DNA of 64,000 nucleotides from Citrobacter sedlakii NBRC 105722 (GTDB lineage Bacteria; Pseudomonadota; Gammaproteobacteria; Enterobacterales; Enterobacteriaceae): NCBI RefSeq assembly GCF_000759835.1, contig NZ_BBNB01000009.1, positions 62,001 to 126,000 of the forward strand, read 5' to 3'. Shown piece by piece: positions 41,488 to 52,154 of this stretch (position 1 is its first letter; each line of letters starts with the position of its first letter). The notes under the pieces were generated by a model. It saw only the letters and a program-made list of their open reading frames with translations, ran no database searches and was not told where the DNA came from. The position numbers and the translations under genes were made by a program.

Positions 41488-42309
41488 TCAGAAGAACACC
41501 ACGTAAACCGCGGCTGCAACGATAAAGCGATAAATCGCAAACGGAATGAACGAGATTCGTTTGATCAGTTGCAGGAAGGTTTTAATGGCGATCAGCGCAA
41601 CCACAAACGCCGTCACGAAACCGACGGCAAACATCGGAATATCGGCGGCGGTCAGGAACGACCAGCTTTTGTAGAGGTCCAGCACCGTTGCGCCCATCAT
41701 CATCGGCACCGCCAGCAGGAACGAGAACTCCGACGCCGCATAACGGCTCACGCCCATCAGCATCCCGCCGGAAATGGTCGCGCCGGAACGGGAAAAGCCC
41801 GGCCACAGCGCCAGACATTGGAAGCAGCCAATCATAAACGCCTGTCGGTAAGTCATATCGTCCAGCCCCGGCGCGCGCGGTTCTTTCGGCTTCAGGCATT
41901 CGGCGGCAATCAACAGTAAACCGCCCACCACCAGCGCATACATCACGTTAATGGGGTTAAACAGTGATTTTATCGTATCGTGAAACACCAACCCGAGCAC
42001 CACGGCGGGGATCATCCCAAGCAGAATGTGAATGAGCGTTAACCGCCCTTTACTTTCCCCTTCGCGCTGCAATGGTCGGCCAAAATGAATCCCGATCAGG
42101 CCGAACAACCGCCGCCAGAACATCACGACCACCGCCAGAATCGACCCAAGCTGGATCACCACTTCAAAGGTCTTTGCCGTATCACCCTCAAACCCCAGCA
42201 GATGGCCAACGATAATCATATGGCCCGTACTGGAAACCGGCAAAAACTCCGTCAATCCTTCGACCACACCCAAAATTGCCGCTATCAGCAGCGAGTGCAT
42301 ATCGCTCAT
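41488..42309 (-). CDS. uppP: UppP (BacA), undecaprenyl-diphosphate phosphatase
   Basis: A 273-residue inner-membrane enzyme recycling undecaprenyl diphosphate for peptidoglycan and O-antigen synthesis; overproduction gives bacitracin resistance. The signature motifs [14 protein letters not shown] (near 17-30) and PGFSRSG are intact. The start at 42309 ([11 protein letters not shown]) matches E. coli exactly in length; 27 extra codons upstream are open but unrelated. Confidence 0.97.
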   Translation of the reverse strand: MSDMHSLLIAAILGVVEGLTEFLPVSSTGHMIIVGHLLGFEGDTAKTFEVVIQLGSILAVVVMFWRRLFGLIGIHFGRPLQREGESKGRLTLIHILLGMIPAVVLGLVFHDTIKSLFNPINVMYALVVGGLLLIAAECLKPKEPRAPGLDDMTYRQAFMIGCFQCLALWPGFSRSGATISGGMLMGVSRYAASEFSFLLAVPMMMGATVLDLYKSWSFLTAADIPMFAVGFVTAFVVALIAIKTFLQLIKRISFIPFAIYRFIVAAAVYVVFF

Positions 42310-42402
42310 CAATAAACCCCTAAATAGAAAAACTACCGCAAAAAAAAAGTTCCCGCTGTAAGACTCTTTTATATCCGTTTGGTTTAACAATGATGAAGTT
42401 AA

Positions 42403-42768
42403 TTATTTTCCTTTCAGATTATGGCTACGCTCGACAATCACGCCCACGTTCGCCGCGCGCGCGACCGCGCCGGGCTTACTGAGCTTGATTCGCACCCACG
42501 GTGAATGGAAGCGTCCCAGCAGGAGATCCGCGACCTCTTCCGCGACGCGTTCCACCAGCGCAAAGCGCCTGCCTTCAACGTGCGCGATCACGGTTTCGGC
42601 GATATCCGCATAGCTCAGACAGTCGGCGACATCGTCGCTTTTTGCCGCTTTCCGGTTATCCCACGCCATTTCGATATCGAACACCAGCTTTTGCTCGATG
42701 GTCTGTTCCCAGTCGTAAACACCAATGGTGGTGATTACCGAAAGTTGCTCTATAAATACAATATCCAT
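42403..42768 (-). CDS. folB: FolB, dihydroneopterin aldolase
   Basis: A 121-residue enzyme of folate synthesis that releases glycolaldehyde from 7,8-dihydroneopterin. The start MDIVFIEQ at 42768 matches E. coli; a GTG one codon upstream is also open. The catalytic lysine is K98 (RIKLSKPGA) and a conserved E lies at 21-22. The gene is divergent from plsY. Confidence 0.95.
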   Translation of the reverse strand: MDIVFIEQLSVITTIGVYDWEQTIEQKLVFDIEMAWDNRKAAKSDDVADCLSYADIAETVIAHVEGRRFALVERVAEEVADLLLGRFHSPWVRIKLSKPGAVARAANVGVIVERSHNLKGK

Positions 42769-42874
42769 CACGACCTGCCCGCTTTTTGGCTAACCCGGAT
42801 ACCACTTCCGGCGAAATATGCGTATTATCCACAGAAGTAGCGTTTTACACGACATTTTCAAAACGGAACAGCTT

Positions 42875-43492
42875 ATGAGTGCAATCGCGCCTGGAATGAT
42901 CCTCATCGCGTACCTCTGCGGCTCCATTTCCAGTGCCATTCTGGTCTGCCGCATTGCTGGCTTGCCCGACCCGCGTAGCAGCGGATCCGGCAATCCTGGC
43001 GCGACCAATGTGTTACGAATCGGTGGCAAGGGAGCAGCCGCAGCGGTGCTGATTTTCGACGTCCTGAAAGGGATGTTGCCCGTCTGGGGCGCATACGCGT
43101 TGGGCGTAACCCCCTTCTGGCTGGGCCTGATCGCCATTGCCGCCTGTCTGGGCCATATCTGGCCGGTCTTCTTTGGGTTTAAAGGCGGGAAAGGCGTGGC
43201 GACGGCATTCGGCGCTATTGCCCCTATCGGCTGGGATTTAACCGGCGTGATGGCGGGCACCTGGTTGCTCACGGTGCTGCTGAGCGGTTATTCGTCGCTG
43301 GGCGCTATCGTCAGCGCGCTGATCGCGCCGTTCTACGTCTGGTGGTTTAAACCTCAGTTCACCTTCCCGGTTTCGATGCTGTCGTGCCTGATCCTGCTGC
43401 GCCATCACGACAACATTCAGCGACTGTGGCGTCGTCAGGAGACAAAGATCTGGACGAAGCTGAAGAAAAAACGCGAAAAAGATCCGCAATAG
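42875..43492 (+). CDS. plsY: PlsY, acyl-phosphate:glycerol-3-phosphate acyltransferase
   Basis: A 205-residue, five-helix inner-membrane enzyme that acylates glycerol-3-phosphate from acyl phosphate made by PlsX. The three conserved loop motifs are present: [11 protein letters not shown](M)LP near 70, and [10 protein letters not shown]. The start at 42875 matches E. coli length; a longer frame upstream is a shadow. Tail rich in Lys/Arg. Confidence 0.96.
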   Translation: MSAIAPGMILIAYLCGSISSAILVCRIAGLPDPRSSGSGNPGATNVLRIGGKGAAAAVLIFDVLKGMLPVWGAYALGVTPFWLGLIAIAACLGHIWPVFFGFKGGKGVATAFGAIAPIGWDLTGVMAGTWLLTVLLSGYSSLGAIVSALIAPFYVWWFKPQFTFPVSMLSCLILLRHHDNIQRLWRRQETKIWTKLKKKREKDPQ

Positions 43493-43522
43493 CGTTTTCA
43501 CCTCGCCGGAAGGCTATCGGGT

Positions 43523-44458
43523 TCACCACGTCACCCGATATCCTTCATCCGGTCTGCCCAACCGCTGCTGACACCACGCCGCCAGAAACTCCACGCAGAC
43601 CCGAAGCTTCACGCTGCGATATAGCGGCTCCTGATACACCGCCCAGATATTGGCGCTCTGCGCATAGTCCGGCAGCACCCGCACCAGTTTGCCGCTCGCC
43701 AGAAACGGCTGCACGTCCCACTCGGATCGCAGCATGATCCCCTTGCCCTCCAGCGCCCATTGCAGCACAATTTCCCCGCTGTTCGACGAGAGATGCCCGC
43801 TCACCTTGACCGATTTTTTCTCCTCGCCGTTTCCCAACTCCCATATTCCGTGCGTCATATCGCGCTCTTTCGTGATCAGGCAATCGTGACGGCTTAATTC
43901 CTGGAGGGTTGTCGGTTCTGAATATTTTTCGAGATAAGACGGCGCGGCGCACAATATTCTTTTATTCTTTGTTAACAAGTGTGCAATATAATAGTCTGGA
44001 ATTACATCGTTAATACGAATATCGAGATCGATATTATCCTGCACCAAATCAATTTGCCGATCGAACAGTTCAAAATGCACCTGTAACTCAGGGTAATTGC
44101 GCATCAGCTCGGTAATAGCTGGGGCAATATGGCTACGCCCGAAACCAAAGCTACAGCCGATACGAATCATGCCTTCCGGACGGGTTTTAATTTGCGTCAC
44201 CTCATCCACCAGAAGCTGATAGCGGGTCAACACCTCCAGCGCATGTTCATAACATTTTTGCCCACTCTCGGTCAGCGCCACGCCGCGTGCCGAACGATTC
44301 AGCAGCGTGGCGGCGAGAGTGGATTCCAGGATCTGCACCCGCTTGGTCACAAACGCCGGGGTTTGTCCGAGCGCCGCCGCCGCCGCGCTGAAGCTCCCCG
44401 TATGAACAATTTCAACCAGCACCTGCAGATCTTTCGCTAAAGGGTATGTGTTCAGCAT
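43523..44458 (-). CDS. ttdR: TtdR, LysR-family activator of the tartrate operon
   Basis: A 311-residue LysR-type regulator. The winged HTH is near residues 18-65 ([22 protein letters not shown]) and the co-inducer domain follows (about 92-300). In E. coli TtdR activates ttdABT and its own gene with L- or meso-tartrate under anaerobic conditions. The gene is divergent from ttdA with a 209-base gap. Confidence 0.95.
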   Translation of the reverse strand: MLNTYPLAKDLQVLVEIVHTGSFSAAAAALGQTPAFVTKRVQILESTLAATLLNRSARGVALTESGQKCYEHALEVLTRYQLLVDEVTQIKTRPEGMIRIGCSFGFGRSHIAPAITELMRNYPELQVHFELFDRQIDLVQDNIDLDIRINDVIPDYYIAHLLTKNKRILCAAPSYLEKYSEPTTLQELSRHDCLITKERDMTHGIWELGNGEEKKSVKVSGHLSSNSGEIVLQWALEGKGIMLRSEWDVQPFLASGKLVRVLPDYAQSANIWAVYQEPLYRSVKLRVCVEFLAAWCQQRLGRPDEGYRVTW

Positions 44459-44667
44459 ATTCGGGCACCCATGAAGATAATACCGGCAGTGTAATTCCCT
44501 TACTGTCGCTATTCCCTGCCCTTGCTCAATTTTCGCTGATTTTTCACATCATGATTCACGAACTGTTAATTACATATACACAGTGGCAAAAAATATAAAG
44601 CCCTATTTTTAGTGGTAGTTTGTTTCCCAGAATGTCTTTCCAGACAAATAAAAGCACTGGAGTTGTC
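44459..44667. promoter_or_regulatory. ttdR-ttdA divergent control region
   Basis: A 209-base AT-rich gap that must contain the TtdR operator and both promoters. T-rich stretches and TATATAC (44573-44579) could form -10 elements for ttdA, and GGAG sits just before the ttdA start. I see no convincing FNR or CRP palindrome. Confidence 0.5.
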
Positions 44668-45579
44668 ATGATGAGCAATGAAAATAAACAAAAAGCGATA
44701 AATACGCTGACGGAAATTGTCGCCGGGTTTACGGCAATGATTTCCACCCGGATGCCCGACGACGTCGTGGATAAATTAAAACAGCTGCGCGATGCTGAAA
44801 CCTCGTCGATGGGAAAAATCATCTATCACACGATGTTCGACAACATGCAGAAAGCGATCGACTTGAACCGTCCGGCCTGTCAGGACACCGGCGAGATCAT
44901 GTTCTTCGTCAAGGTCGGCTCCCGCTTCCCGCTCCTGGGCGAACTGCAGGCCATTCTGAAGCAGGCCGTGGAAGACGCGACCGTGAAAGCCCCACTTCGT
45001 CATAACGCGGTGGAAATTTTTGACGAAGTCAACACCGGCAAAAACACCGGCAGCGGCGTGCCGTGGGTGACATGGGACATTATCCCCGACGGCGACGACG
45101 CCGAAATAGAAGTCTATATGGCAGGCGGCGGCTGTACCCTGCCGGGGCGCTCAAAAGTGTTGATGCCGTCCGAAGGCTACGAAGGCGTTGTTAAGTTCGT
45201 GTTTGAAAATATCTCCACGCTGGCGGTAAACGCCTGTCCGCCGGTGCTGGTGGGCGTGGGGATCGCCACTTCCGTAGAAACCGCCGCGGTATTGTCGCGC
45301 AAAGCGATTCTGCGCCCCATCGGCACCCGCCATCCAAATCCCAAAGCGGCTGAACTGGAACTGCGTCTGGAAGAAGGATTGAACCGTCTGGGGATCGGCC
45401 CGCAGGGGTTAACGGGCAACAGCTCCGTCATGGGCGTACACATTGAATCCGCCGCGCGTCACCCCTCGACTATCGGGGTGGCCGTCTCCACCGGCTGCTG
45501 GGCGCACCGTCGCGGTACGCTGCTGGTGCATGCCGATCTCTCCTTCGAAAACCTGTCTCATACCCGGAGCGCGCTATGA
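44668..45579 (+). CDS. ttdA: TtdA, L(+)-tartrate dehydratase alpha subunit
   Basis: A 303-residue subunit that with TtdB dehydrates L-tartrate to oxaloacetate. It belongs to the class I fumarase family; candidate [4Fe-4S] cysteines are in [16 protein letters not shown] and STGCWAH. The double-Met start at 44668 matches the E. coli length and has GGAG before it. Its stop overlaps ttdB by 4 bases (ATGA). Confidence 0.97.
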   Translation: MMSNENKQKAINTLTEIVAGFTAMISTRMPDDVVDKLKQLRDAETSSMGKIIYHTMFDNMQKAIDLNRPACQDTGEIMFFVKVGSRFPLLGELQAILKQAVEDATVKAPLRHNAVEIFDEVNTGKNTGSGVPWVTWDIIPDGDDAEIEVYMAGGGCTLPGRSKVLMPSEGYEGVVKFVFENISTLAVNACPPVLVGVGIATSVETAAVLSRKAILRPIGTRHPNPKAAELELRLEEGLNRLGIGPQGLTGNSSVMGVHIESAARHPSTIGVAVSTGCWAHRRGTLLVHADLSFENLSHTRSAL

Positions 45580-46181
45580 AAAAGATCCTGACGACCCCGA
45601 TCAAGGCCGAAGACCTGGAGGATATCCGCGTTGGTGATGTGATCTATCTGACCGGCACGCTGGTCACCTGCCGCGACGTCTGCCATCGCCGCCTGATCGA
45701 ACTCAAGCGCCCGATCCCTTACGACCTGAACGGTAAAGCCATTTTCCACGCCGGGCCGATCGTGCGCAAAAACGGTGAAAAATGGGAGATGGTTTCCGTC
45801 GGCCCGACCACCAGCATGCGCATGGAGGCGTTTGAAAAAGAGTTCATCGAGCAGACCGGCGTCAAACTGGTGGTTGGCAAAGGCGGCATGGGGCCATTAA
45901 CCGAAGAAGGCTGCCAGAAATTCAAGGCGCTGCACGTGATTTTCCCCGCAGGCTGCGCGGTGCTGGCAGCCACGCAGGTGGAAGAGATAGAGGAAGTCCA
46001 CTGGACGGAACTCGGCATGCCGGAATCCCTGTGGGTGTGTCGGGTGAAGGAGTTCGGTCCGCTGATCGTCTCTATCGACACCCACGGCAATAACCTGATC
46101 GCCGAGAACAAAAAGCAGTTCGCCGAGCGTCGTGGTCCGATCGTCGACGAAATTTGCGAGCACGTTCACTACATCAAATAA
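45576..46181 (+). CDS. ttdB: TtdB, L(+)-tartrate dehydratase beta subunit
   Basis: A 201-residue beta subunit corresponding to the C-terminal domain of class I fumarases. KGGMG near residue 103 and the GPTTSMRM segment near 82 are the family signatures. It is translationally coupled to ttdA (ATGA overlap) and followed by the transporter gene ttdT. Confidence 0.97.
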   Translation: MKKILTTPIKAEDLEDIRVGDVIYLTGTLVTCRDVCHRRLIELKRPIPYDLNGKAIFHAGPIVRKNGEKWEMVSVGPTTSMRMEAFEKEFIEQTGVKLVVGKGGMGPLTEEGCQKFKALHVIFPAGCAVLAATQVEEIEEVHWTELGMPESLWVCRVKEFGPLIVSIDTHGNNLIAENKKQFAERRGPIVDEICEHVHYIK

Positions 46182-46229
46182 CCCTTCCGGAGAGGCGCCC
46201 CGCCTCTCCCTCTTCGCAGGGATACGACA

Positions 46230-47693
46230 ATGGCACCTTTAGCTGGTTGGTGGCGATACCTGGCTCCGCTGGTGGTCATCGCCATTATTGCTGTTTTGCC
46301 CGTCCCCACCGGTCTTGAGAACCACACGTGGCTCTATTTTGCGGTCTTTACCGGCGTCATTGTGGGACTGATTCTGGAACCTGTTCCCGGCGCGGTGGTG
46401 GCGATGATCGGCATTTCGACGATCGCCGTCCTCTCGCCGTGGTTGCTGTTCAGCCCCGAACAGCTGGCGCAGGACGGGTTTAAATTCACCGCCAAAGCGC
46501 TATCGTGGGCGGTATCTGGTTTTTCTAATTCAGTTATCTGGCTGATCTTTGCCGCTTTTATGTTCGGTACGGGCTATGAAAAAACCGGGCTGGGGCGACG
46601 CATCGCGCTATGGCTGGTGAAAAAGATGGGGCACCGCACGCTGTTTCTCGGCTACGCGGTCATGCTCTCTGAGCTGATCCTCGCGCCTGTTACGCCCTCA
46701 AACTCCGCGCGCGGCGCCGGGATTATCTACCCGATAATCCGTAATCTGCCACCGCTGTATCATTCGCAGCCGAATGACGCCAGTTCGCGCTCTATTGGTT
46801 CCTACATCATGTGGATGGGGATCACCGCCGACTGCGTCACCAGCGCCATTTTCCTCACCGCGATGGCGCCAAACCTGCTGCTGATTGGCCTGATGAAGGG
46901 CGCGGCGCACACGGCGCTAAGCTGGGGCGACTGGTTCTTAGGAATGCTGCCGCTGAGTATTTTGCTGGTTCTGCTGGTCCCGTGGCTTGCTTATGTGCTG
47001 TACCCGCCGGTGCTTAAGTCCGGCGATCAGGTGCCGCGCTGGGCAGAAGCGGAGCTGAAGGCGATGGGCCCGCTGAGCACGCGTGAGAAAAAGATGTTAG
47101 TGCTGATGGTCGGCGCGCTGGTGCTGTGGATTTTCGGCGGTGACTACATTGACGCGGCGATGGTTGGCTACAGCGTGGTGGCGTTAATGCTGGTGCTGCG
47201 CATTATCTGCTGGGATGACATCGTTAGTAATAAAGCCGCATGGAACGTCTTTTTCTGGCTCGCGTCACTGATTACTCTTGCGACCGGGCTGAACAATACC
47301 GGCTTTATCCGCTGGTTTGGCAACCTGCTGGCAGGCAGCCTGAGCGGTTATTCCCCGACAATGGTGATGGTCGCGCTGATCGTAGTGTTTTATCTGCTGC
47401 GTTATTTCTTCGCCAGCGCCACGGCGTACACCTCCGCACTGGCGCCAATGATGATCGCCGCCGCGCTGGCGATGCCGGACATTCCGCTCCCCGTATTTTG
47501 CCTGATGGTCGGCGCGGCGATTGGTCTGGGTAGCATTCTTACCCCGTATGCTACCGGCCCCAGCCCCATCTACTACGGTAGCGGTTATTTGCCGACGGCT
47601 GACTACTGGCGGCTGGGGGCGATTTTTGGCCTGATCTTCATGCTGCTACTGATCGTCACCGGTTTGCTCTGGATGCCTCTCGTTTTGCTTTAA
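46230..47693 (+). CDS. ttdT: TtdT, L-tartrate/succinate antiporter
   Basis: A 487-residue, about 12-helix divalent-anion:Na+-symporter (DASS) family protein. It exchanges external tartrate for internal succinate, the fermentation end product. DASS signatures are recognisable near residues 148-160 (PVTPSNSARGAG) and 428-440 (LTPYATGPSPIYYG). Last gene of the tartrate operon, closed by a terminator. In E. coli tsaD follows; here a urease cluster and two further genes intervene. Confidence 0.96.
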   Translation: MAPLAGWWRYLAPLVVIAIIAVLPVPTGLENHTWLYFAVFTGVIVGLILEPVPGAVVAMIGISTIAVLSPWLLFSPEQLAQDGFKFTAKALSWAVSGFSNSVIWLIFAAFMFGTGYEKTGLGRRIALWLVKKMGHRTLFLGYAVMLSELILAPVTPSNSARGAGIIYPIIRNLPPLYHSQPNDASSRSIGSYIMWMGITADCVTSAIFLTAMAPNLLLIGLMKGAAHTALSWGDWFLGMLPLSILLVLLVPWLAYVLYPPVLKSGDQVPRWAEAELKAMGPLSTREKKMLVLMVGALVLWIFGGDYIDAAMVGYSVVALMLVLRIICWDDIVSNKAAWNVFFWLASLITLATGLNNTGFIRWFGNLLAGSLSGYSPTMVMVALIVVFYLLRYFFASATAYTSALAPMMIAAALAMPDIPLPVFCLMVGAAIGLGSILTPYATGPSPIYYGSGYLPTADYWRLGAIFGLIFMLLLIVTGLLWMPLVLL

Positions 47694-47701
47694 CCCCCGT
47701 T

Positions 47702-47730
47702 GGGGCGGCCGGGCTGCCGCCCCCTTTTTT
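47702..47730 (+). terminator. Intrinsic terminator of ttdABT
   Basis: GGGGCGGC and GCCGCCCC arms with a 6-base loop, followed by six T. It begins 9 bases after the ttdT stop and isolates the urease genes from the tartrate operon. Confidence 0.93.
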
Positions 47731-47749
47731 CTGATTTCCCTCCTTTCCC

Positions 47750-47801
47750 ATAAGCGTCTCATATGACCGCTTTACCGCCGTGCTGAGGCATACTTTTTGC
47801 C
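47750..47801 (+). promoter_or_regulatory. Candidate urease promoter with Nac-like and sigma-54-like elements
   Basis: ATA-N6-TCATAT at 47750-47764 resembles the Nac consensus ATA-N6-TNGTAT with one mismatch. AGGCAT-N5-TTGCC at 47786-47801 keeps the GG and GC pairs of a sigma-54 -24/-12 promoter at the right spacing. Transcription would start near 47812, about 23 bases before ureD. Klebsiella urease is activated by Nac on nitrogen limitation. Both matches are by eye. Confidence 0.45.
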
Positions 47802-47834
47802 ATGCACCTATCTTTAAACTGACAGGGGAACGCT

Positions 47835-48659
47835 CTGGACACGGTTGCGCACGAGACACTCATTCGGGGCTGGCAGGCCGAACTGGACCTGCGGTTTACC
47901 CGTGCCGCGCACAAAACGGTGCTCACCTCAGCGCGTCACGTTGGTCCGTTAGCCGTTCAACGACCGTTTTACCCGGAAGATGATGTTTGTCATCTTTATT
48001 TGCTTCACCCACCTGGCGGTATTGTCGGCGGCGATGAACTGCACATTTCCGTCACCCTTGACGCCCACAGCCACGCGTTAATCACCCAGCCCGGCGCGGG
48101 AAAGTTTTACCGCAGCGCAGGGCAACTGGCGCAACTGCGTCAGGATTTCACCCTTGCGCCGCACGCCACGCTGGAATGGCTGCCGCAGGATACGATCCTG
48201 TTTCCCGGCGCTCGCGCCAGCCTGCGCACCGTGTTCCATCTGACAACCGAAAGCCAGCTGCTCGGCTGGGATCTGCTCTGCCTGGGTCGCCCGGTAATGC
48301 AGGAAACGTTCAGCCACGGCACGCTGGTCAACCGGCTGGAAATCTGGCGCGACGGCATACCGCTGCTTATCGAAGGCCTGAAAATTCGCGGGGGCGATCT
48401 TTCCGCCGTCGCGAACCAGCCGTGGTGCGGCACGCTGTTTTGCTATCCGGGGACAGAGGCGATGCTGGACGGAGCCCGTGAACGGCTTATGCCGCTTGGC
48501 GAATACGCAGGCGTGACGCTCGTTGACTCGCTGCTCACCGTACGCTTTCTGGCGGCAGACAACCTGCTTATCCAACGCGCGATGCGCGATATCTGGCGCT
48601 TTTTACGTCCGCTGTTAACTCACAAACAACCGCATCTGCCGCGTATCTGGCAGACCTAA
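47835..48659 (+). CDS. ureD: UreD, urease accessory protein
   Basis: UreD binds apo-urease first and, with UreF and UreG, delivers nickel. The family-like region starts upstream of any ATG/GTG/TTG: RGWQAELDLRF resembles the N-terminus of Klebsiella UreD. The frame is open only back to a TGA at 47820, so a CTG at 47835, behind AGGGGAAC, is the best start and gives 274 residues. The first ATG/GTG-type start (GTG 47919) would remove 28 conserved residues. The HPPGGIVGGD segment and the C-terminal PRIWQT are family hallmarks. Confidence 0.85.
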   Translation: MDTVAHETLIRGWQAELDLRFTRAAHKTVLTSARHVGPLAVQRPFYPEDDVCHLYLLHPPGGIVGGDELHISVTLDAHSHALITQPGAGKFYRSAGQLAQLRQDFTLAPHATLEWLPQDTILFPGARASLRTVFHLTTESQLLGWDLLCLGRPVMQETFSHGTLVNRLEIWRDGIPLLIEGLKIRGGDLSAVANQPWCGTLFCYPGTEAMLDGARERLMPLGEYAGVTLVDSLLTVRFLAADNLLIQRAMRDIWRFLRPLLTHKQPHLPRIWQT

Positions 48660-48668
48660 GAGACACCG

Positions 48669-48971
48669 ATGGAACTGACTCCCAGAGAAAAAGACAAGCT
48701 GTTGCTCTTTACCGCCGCGCTGGTGGCAGAACGCCGTCTGGCGCGCGGCCTGAAGCTGAATTATCCGGAATCGGTAGCGCTGATCAGCGCCTTCATTATG
48801 GAAGGCGCACGCGACGGCAAAAGCGTGGCCTCGCTGATGGAAGACGGCCGCCATGTGCTCACCCGCGATCAGGTGATGGAGGGGGTACCGGAGATGATCC
48901 CGGACATCCAGGTAGAAGCAACGTTTCCGGACGGATCCAAGCTGGTGACCGTCCACAATCCGATCGTGTAA
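48669..48971 (+). CDS. ureA: UreA, urease gamma subunit
   Basis: A 100-residue gamma subunit of the (UreABC)3 urease. Nearly the Klebsiella sequence ([20 protein letters not shown] start). It helps form the trimer core and contains no catalytic residues. It begins 9 bases after ureD and is followed 9 bases later by ureB. Confidence 0.97.
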   Translation: MELTPREKDKLLLFTAALVAERRLARGLKLNYPESVALISAFIMEGARDGKSVASLMEDGRHVLTRDQVMEGVPEMIPDIQVEATFPDGSKLVTVHNPIV

Positions 48972-48980
48972 GGAGAGGTT

Positions 48981-49301
48981 ATGATTCCAGGCGAATACCG
49001 GATCGCGGCAGGAAATATTGCGCTCAATCACCAGCGCGAGACCTGCACTCTCGTGGTGGAAAACCACGGCGATCGCCCCGTTCAGGTTGGATCGCATTAC
49101 CACTTTTTCGAAGCTAACCCCGCCCTGCGCTTCCCGCGCGAGGCGGCGCGCGGATACCGCCTGAATATCCCCGCCGGCACCGCGGTGCGCTTTGAACCGG
49201 GGCAAAAGCGAGAAGTCGAGCTGGTGCGCGTGGCAGGCGCGCAGCGTATTTTTGGCTTTCGCGGCGAGGTCATGGGCGCGCTGGAGGTCAACAATGGCTG
49301 A
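48981..49301 (+). CDS. ureB: UreB, urease beta subunit
   Basis: A 106-residue beta subunit, a beta-rich domain with the conserved [14 protein letters not shown] segment (near 39-52). AGGAGAGG lies before the ATG. Its last 8 bases overlap ureC, implying translational coupling. Confidence 0.97.
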   Translation: MIPGEYRIAAGNIALNHQRETCTLVVENHGDRPVQVGSHYHFFEANPALRFPREAARGYRLNIPAGTAVRFEPGQKREVELVRVAGAQRIFGFRGEVMGALEVNNG

Positions 49302-50997
49302 GATCTCCCGGCAAGCGTATGCCGATATGTTTGGCCCCACCACCGGCGATAAAGTACGTCTGGCGGACACAGATTTGTGGATCGAAGTGGAAAACGATCT
49401 CACCACCTATGGCGAAGAGGTGAAATTCGGCGGCGGTAAAGTGATCCGCGACGGTATGGGCCAGGGACAGATGCGCGCCGACGCCTGCGTGGATCTGGTG
49501 ATCACCAACGCGCTGATCGTCGACCACTGGGGGATCGTTAAAGCGGATATCGGCATCAAAGACGGCAGGATCTTCGCCGTCGGCAAAGCCGGTAATCCGG
49601 ACATTCAGCCTGACGTGACGATCCCGATCGGCGTCGGGACGGAGGCGATCGCCGGAGAAGGTAAGATCGTCACCGCTGGCGGTGTCGATACCCATATTCA
49701 CTGGATCTGTCCGCAGCAGGCGCAGGAGGCGCTGGTTTCCGGCGTGACGACGATGATCGGCGGCGGTACAGGACCGGCGGCGGGCACCAACGCCACCACC
49801 TGTACGCCCGGCCCCTGGAACATCGCCCGGATGTTGCAGGCCGCGGATACTCTGCCGGTCAATATCGGTCTGCTCGGCAAGGGAAATGGCTCCAATCCGG
49901 ATACGCTGCGCGAGCAGGTGACTGCCGGGGCGATCGGCCTGAAAATTCATGAAGACTGGGGAGCGACGCCTGCGGCTATCGACTGCGCGCTGACCGTCGC
50001 CGACGAAATGGATATTCAGGTGGCGCTGCACAGCGACACCCTGAACGAGTCCGGCTTTGTCGAAGACACGCTGGCGGCTATTGGCGATCGCACGATCCAT
50101 ACGTTTCACACCGAAGGCGCGGGCGGCGGCCATGCGCCGGATATCATCACCGCCTGCGCGCACGCCAATATTCTGCCGTCATCAACCAACCCAACGCTGC
50201 CTTACACCGTGAATACTATCGATGAGCATCTCGACATGCTGATGGTGTGCCACCATCTCGACCCCGATATCGCCGAAGACGTGGCGTTTGCCGAGTCACG
50301 CATTCGGCGCGAAACCATCGCCGCCGAGGACGTGCTGCATGACATTGGCGCGTTTTCGCTGACCTCGTCGGATTCCCAGGCGATGGGCCGCGTCGGCGAA
50401 GTGATCCTGCGCACCTGGCAGGTAGCGCACCGGATGAAAGTACAGCGCGGCTCGCTGGCGGAAGAGCGCGGCGATAACGACAACCAGCGGGTGAAACGCT
50501 ACATCGCCAAGTACACCATTAACCCGGCGCTGACTCACGGTATCGCCCATGAGGTCGGCTCCATTGAGGCCGGAAAACTGGCGGATCTGGCGCTGTGGTC
50601 GCCGGCGTTTTTCGGTGTCAAACCCGCCGCCATTATCAAGGGGGGAATGATCGCCTGCGCGCCGATGGGCGATATTAACGCCTCGATCCCCACGCCGCAG
50701 CCGGTGCACTACCGGATGATGTTCGGCGCATTGGGCGCTGCGCGTCATCACACCCGGTTAACCTTTTTATCCCAGGCCGCCCACGACAGCGGCGTCGCTC
50801 AGCAGTTGAATTTACACAGCGCCACCGCGGTGGTGAAAGGCTGCCGGACGGTGAAAAAAGCCGACATGATCCACAACAGCCTGCAACCCGATATCACCGT
50901 CGACGCCCAGACCTACGAGGTGCGCATTGACGGCGAACGCATTACCAGCGAGCCGGCAGACGTGCTGCCGATGGCGCAACGTTACTTTTTATTTTAA
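49294..50997 (+). CDS. ureC: UreC, urease alpha (catalytic) subunit
   Basis: A 567-residue amidohydrolase splitting urea to ammonia and carbamate at a di-nickel centre. The nickel ligands expected from Klebsiella are present: H134/H136 (THIHW), the carbamylated lysine K217 (LKIHEDWG), H246, H272 and D360. The flap cysteine and acid His are in MVCHHLDPD (C319, H320). The start at 49294 ([11 protein letters not shown]) has GGAGG upstream; the frame extends upstream inside ureB but without similarity. Confidence 0.98.
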   Translation: MAEISRQAYADMFGPTTGDKVRLADTDLWIEVENDLTTYGEEVKFGGGKVIRDGMGQGQMRADACVDLVITNALIVDHWGIVKADIGIKDGRIFAVGKAGNPDIQPDVTIPIGVGTEAIAGEGKIVTAGGVDTHIHWICPQQAQEALVSGVTTMIGGGTGPAAGTNATTCTPGPWNIARMLQAADTLPVNIGLLGKGNGSNPDTLREQVTAGAIGLKIHEDWGATPAAIDCALTVADEMDIQVALHSDTLNESGFVEDTLAAIGDRTIHTFHTEGAGGGHAPDIITACAHANILPSSTNPTLPYTVNTIDEHLDMLMVCHHLDPDIAEDVAFAESRIRRETIAAEDVLHDIGAFSLTSSDSQAMGRVGEVILRTWQVAHRMKVQRGSLAEERGDNDNQRVKRYIAKYTINPALTHGIAHEVGSIEAGKLADLALWSPAFFGVKPAAIIKGGMIACAPMGDINASIPTPQPVHYRMMFGALGAARHHTRLTFLSQAAHDSGVAQQLNLHSATAVVKGCRTVKKADMIHNSLQPDITVDAQTYEVRIDGERITSEPADVLPMAQRYFLF

Positions 50998-51006
50998 GGA
51001 GCCGAC

Positions 51007-51471
51007 ATGCTGCTATTAACGCAACGGGTTGAGACGACAGCGCAAGCCACCGCCACCCTGACGCTGCCGATTGATATCCGCGTAAAAAGCCGGGCCAAAG
51101 TGCGACTGAACGACGGGCGCGAGGCGGGATTGATGCTGCCACGCGGCCTGCTGTTACGCGGCGGCGACCGCCTGCGTAGCGAAGACGGGATGGAAGTGGT
51201 GGAGATCATCGCCGCCCATGAAGCGGTTTCGGTGGTGCGCTGCGCCAACCCGTTTCTGCTCGCCAAAGCGTGCTATCACCTCGGCAATCGCCACGTACCG
51301 CTGCAAATTTTGCCGGATGAACTGCGCTATCATCACGATCATGTGCTGGACGCCATGCTGCGCCAGTTCGATCTTGACGTGACCTTTGCGCATTTACCGT
51401 TTGAGCCGGAAGCGGGCGCCTACGCCAGCGAGTCCCACGGGCATAACCATCATCACGGTCATGCGCACTGA
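51007..51471 (+). CDS. ureE: UreE, urease nickel metallochaperone
   Basis: A 154-residue nickel chaperone with peptide-binding and metal-binding domains. The C-terminus ends in a His-rich tail ([12 protein letters not shown]) that stores nickel, shorter than in Klebsiella. AAGGAG precedes the ATG. Its TGA overlaps the ureF ATG by one base. Confidence 0.96.
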   Translation: MLLLTQRVETTAQATATLTLPIDIRVKSRAKVRLNDGREAGLMLPRGLLLRGGDRLRSEDGMEVVEIIAAHEAVSVVRCANPFLLAKACYHLGNRHVPLQILPDELRYHHDHVLDAMLRQFDLDVTFAHLPFEPEAGAYASESHGHNHHHGHAH

Positions 51472-52145
51472 TGCGTGACGCCCGCCAGCAGTTGCGCCTG
51501 CTGCAGCTCGCCAGCAGCAGCCTTCCGGTGGGATCGTTTACCTGGTCTCAGGGGCTGGAGTGGGCGGTGGAGAGCGGTTGGGTCAACAGCGTCGATGCCT
51601 TCGCCCGCTGGCAGCGACAGCAAATGGAGCACAATTTTTTCACCGTCGACCTGCCGTTGTTCGCCCGGCTTTATCGCGCCTGCGAGCAGGACGATATCAC
51701 CGCCGCCCGCCGCTGGACGACGTACCTGCTGGCCTGTCGGGAAACCCGCGAACTGCGTGAAGAAGAGCGCAGCAGAGGCGCGGCGTTTACGCGGCTGGTG
51801 GTGGACTGGGAACCGGAAAGCCCGCCCGCGTGGCGCGCGCTGTTCGCTGACAGCCAGCTCTGCGGGATGGCCTGGCTTGGCGTACAGTGGCGGCTGCCGC
51901 TCGCCGATCTGGCCTTAACGCTGGGCTACAGCTGGATCGAAAGCGCCGTGATGGCGGGCGTCAAGCTGGTACCTTTTGGTCAGCAGGCGGCGCAGCGGCT
52001 GATGATAACCCTCAGCGAACATTACGCACAGGGTATAACGCAGGCGTTGTGCTGTCCGGATGAACACCTCGGCTCTGCTACGCCGCTGGCGGCTATCGCC
52101 TCTGCCCGTCACGAAACCCAATACTGCCGATTATTCCGCTCCTGA
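51471..52145 (+). CDS. ureF: UreF, urease accessory protein
   Basis: A 224-residue all-alpha protein that binds UreD and gates GTP use by UreG during nickel insertion. Near residues 18-30 the conserved [15 protein letters not shown] stretch is present. It is coupled to ureE by a one-base overlap and followed by ureG after 9 bases. Confidence 0.96.
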   Translation: MRDARQQLRLLQLASSSLPVGSFTWSQGLEWAVESGWVNSVDAFARWQRQQMEHNFFTVDLPLFARLYRACEQDDITAARRWTTYLLACRETRELREEERSRGAAFTRLVVDWEPESPPAWRALFADSQLCGMAWLGVQWRLPLADLALTLGYSWIESAVMAGVKLVPFGQQAAQRLMITLSEHYAQGITQALCCPDEHLGSATPLAAIASARHETQYCRLFRS

Positions 52146-52154
52146 GGAGAGACA

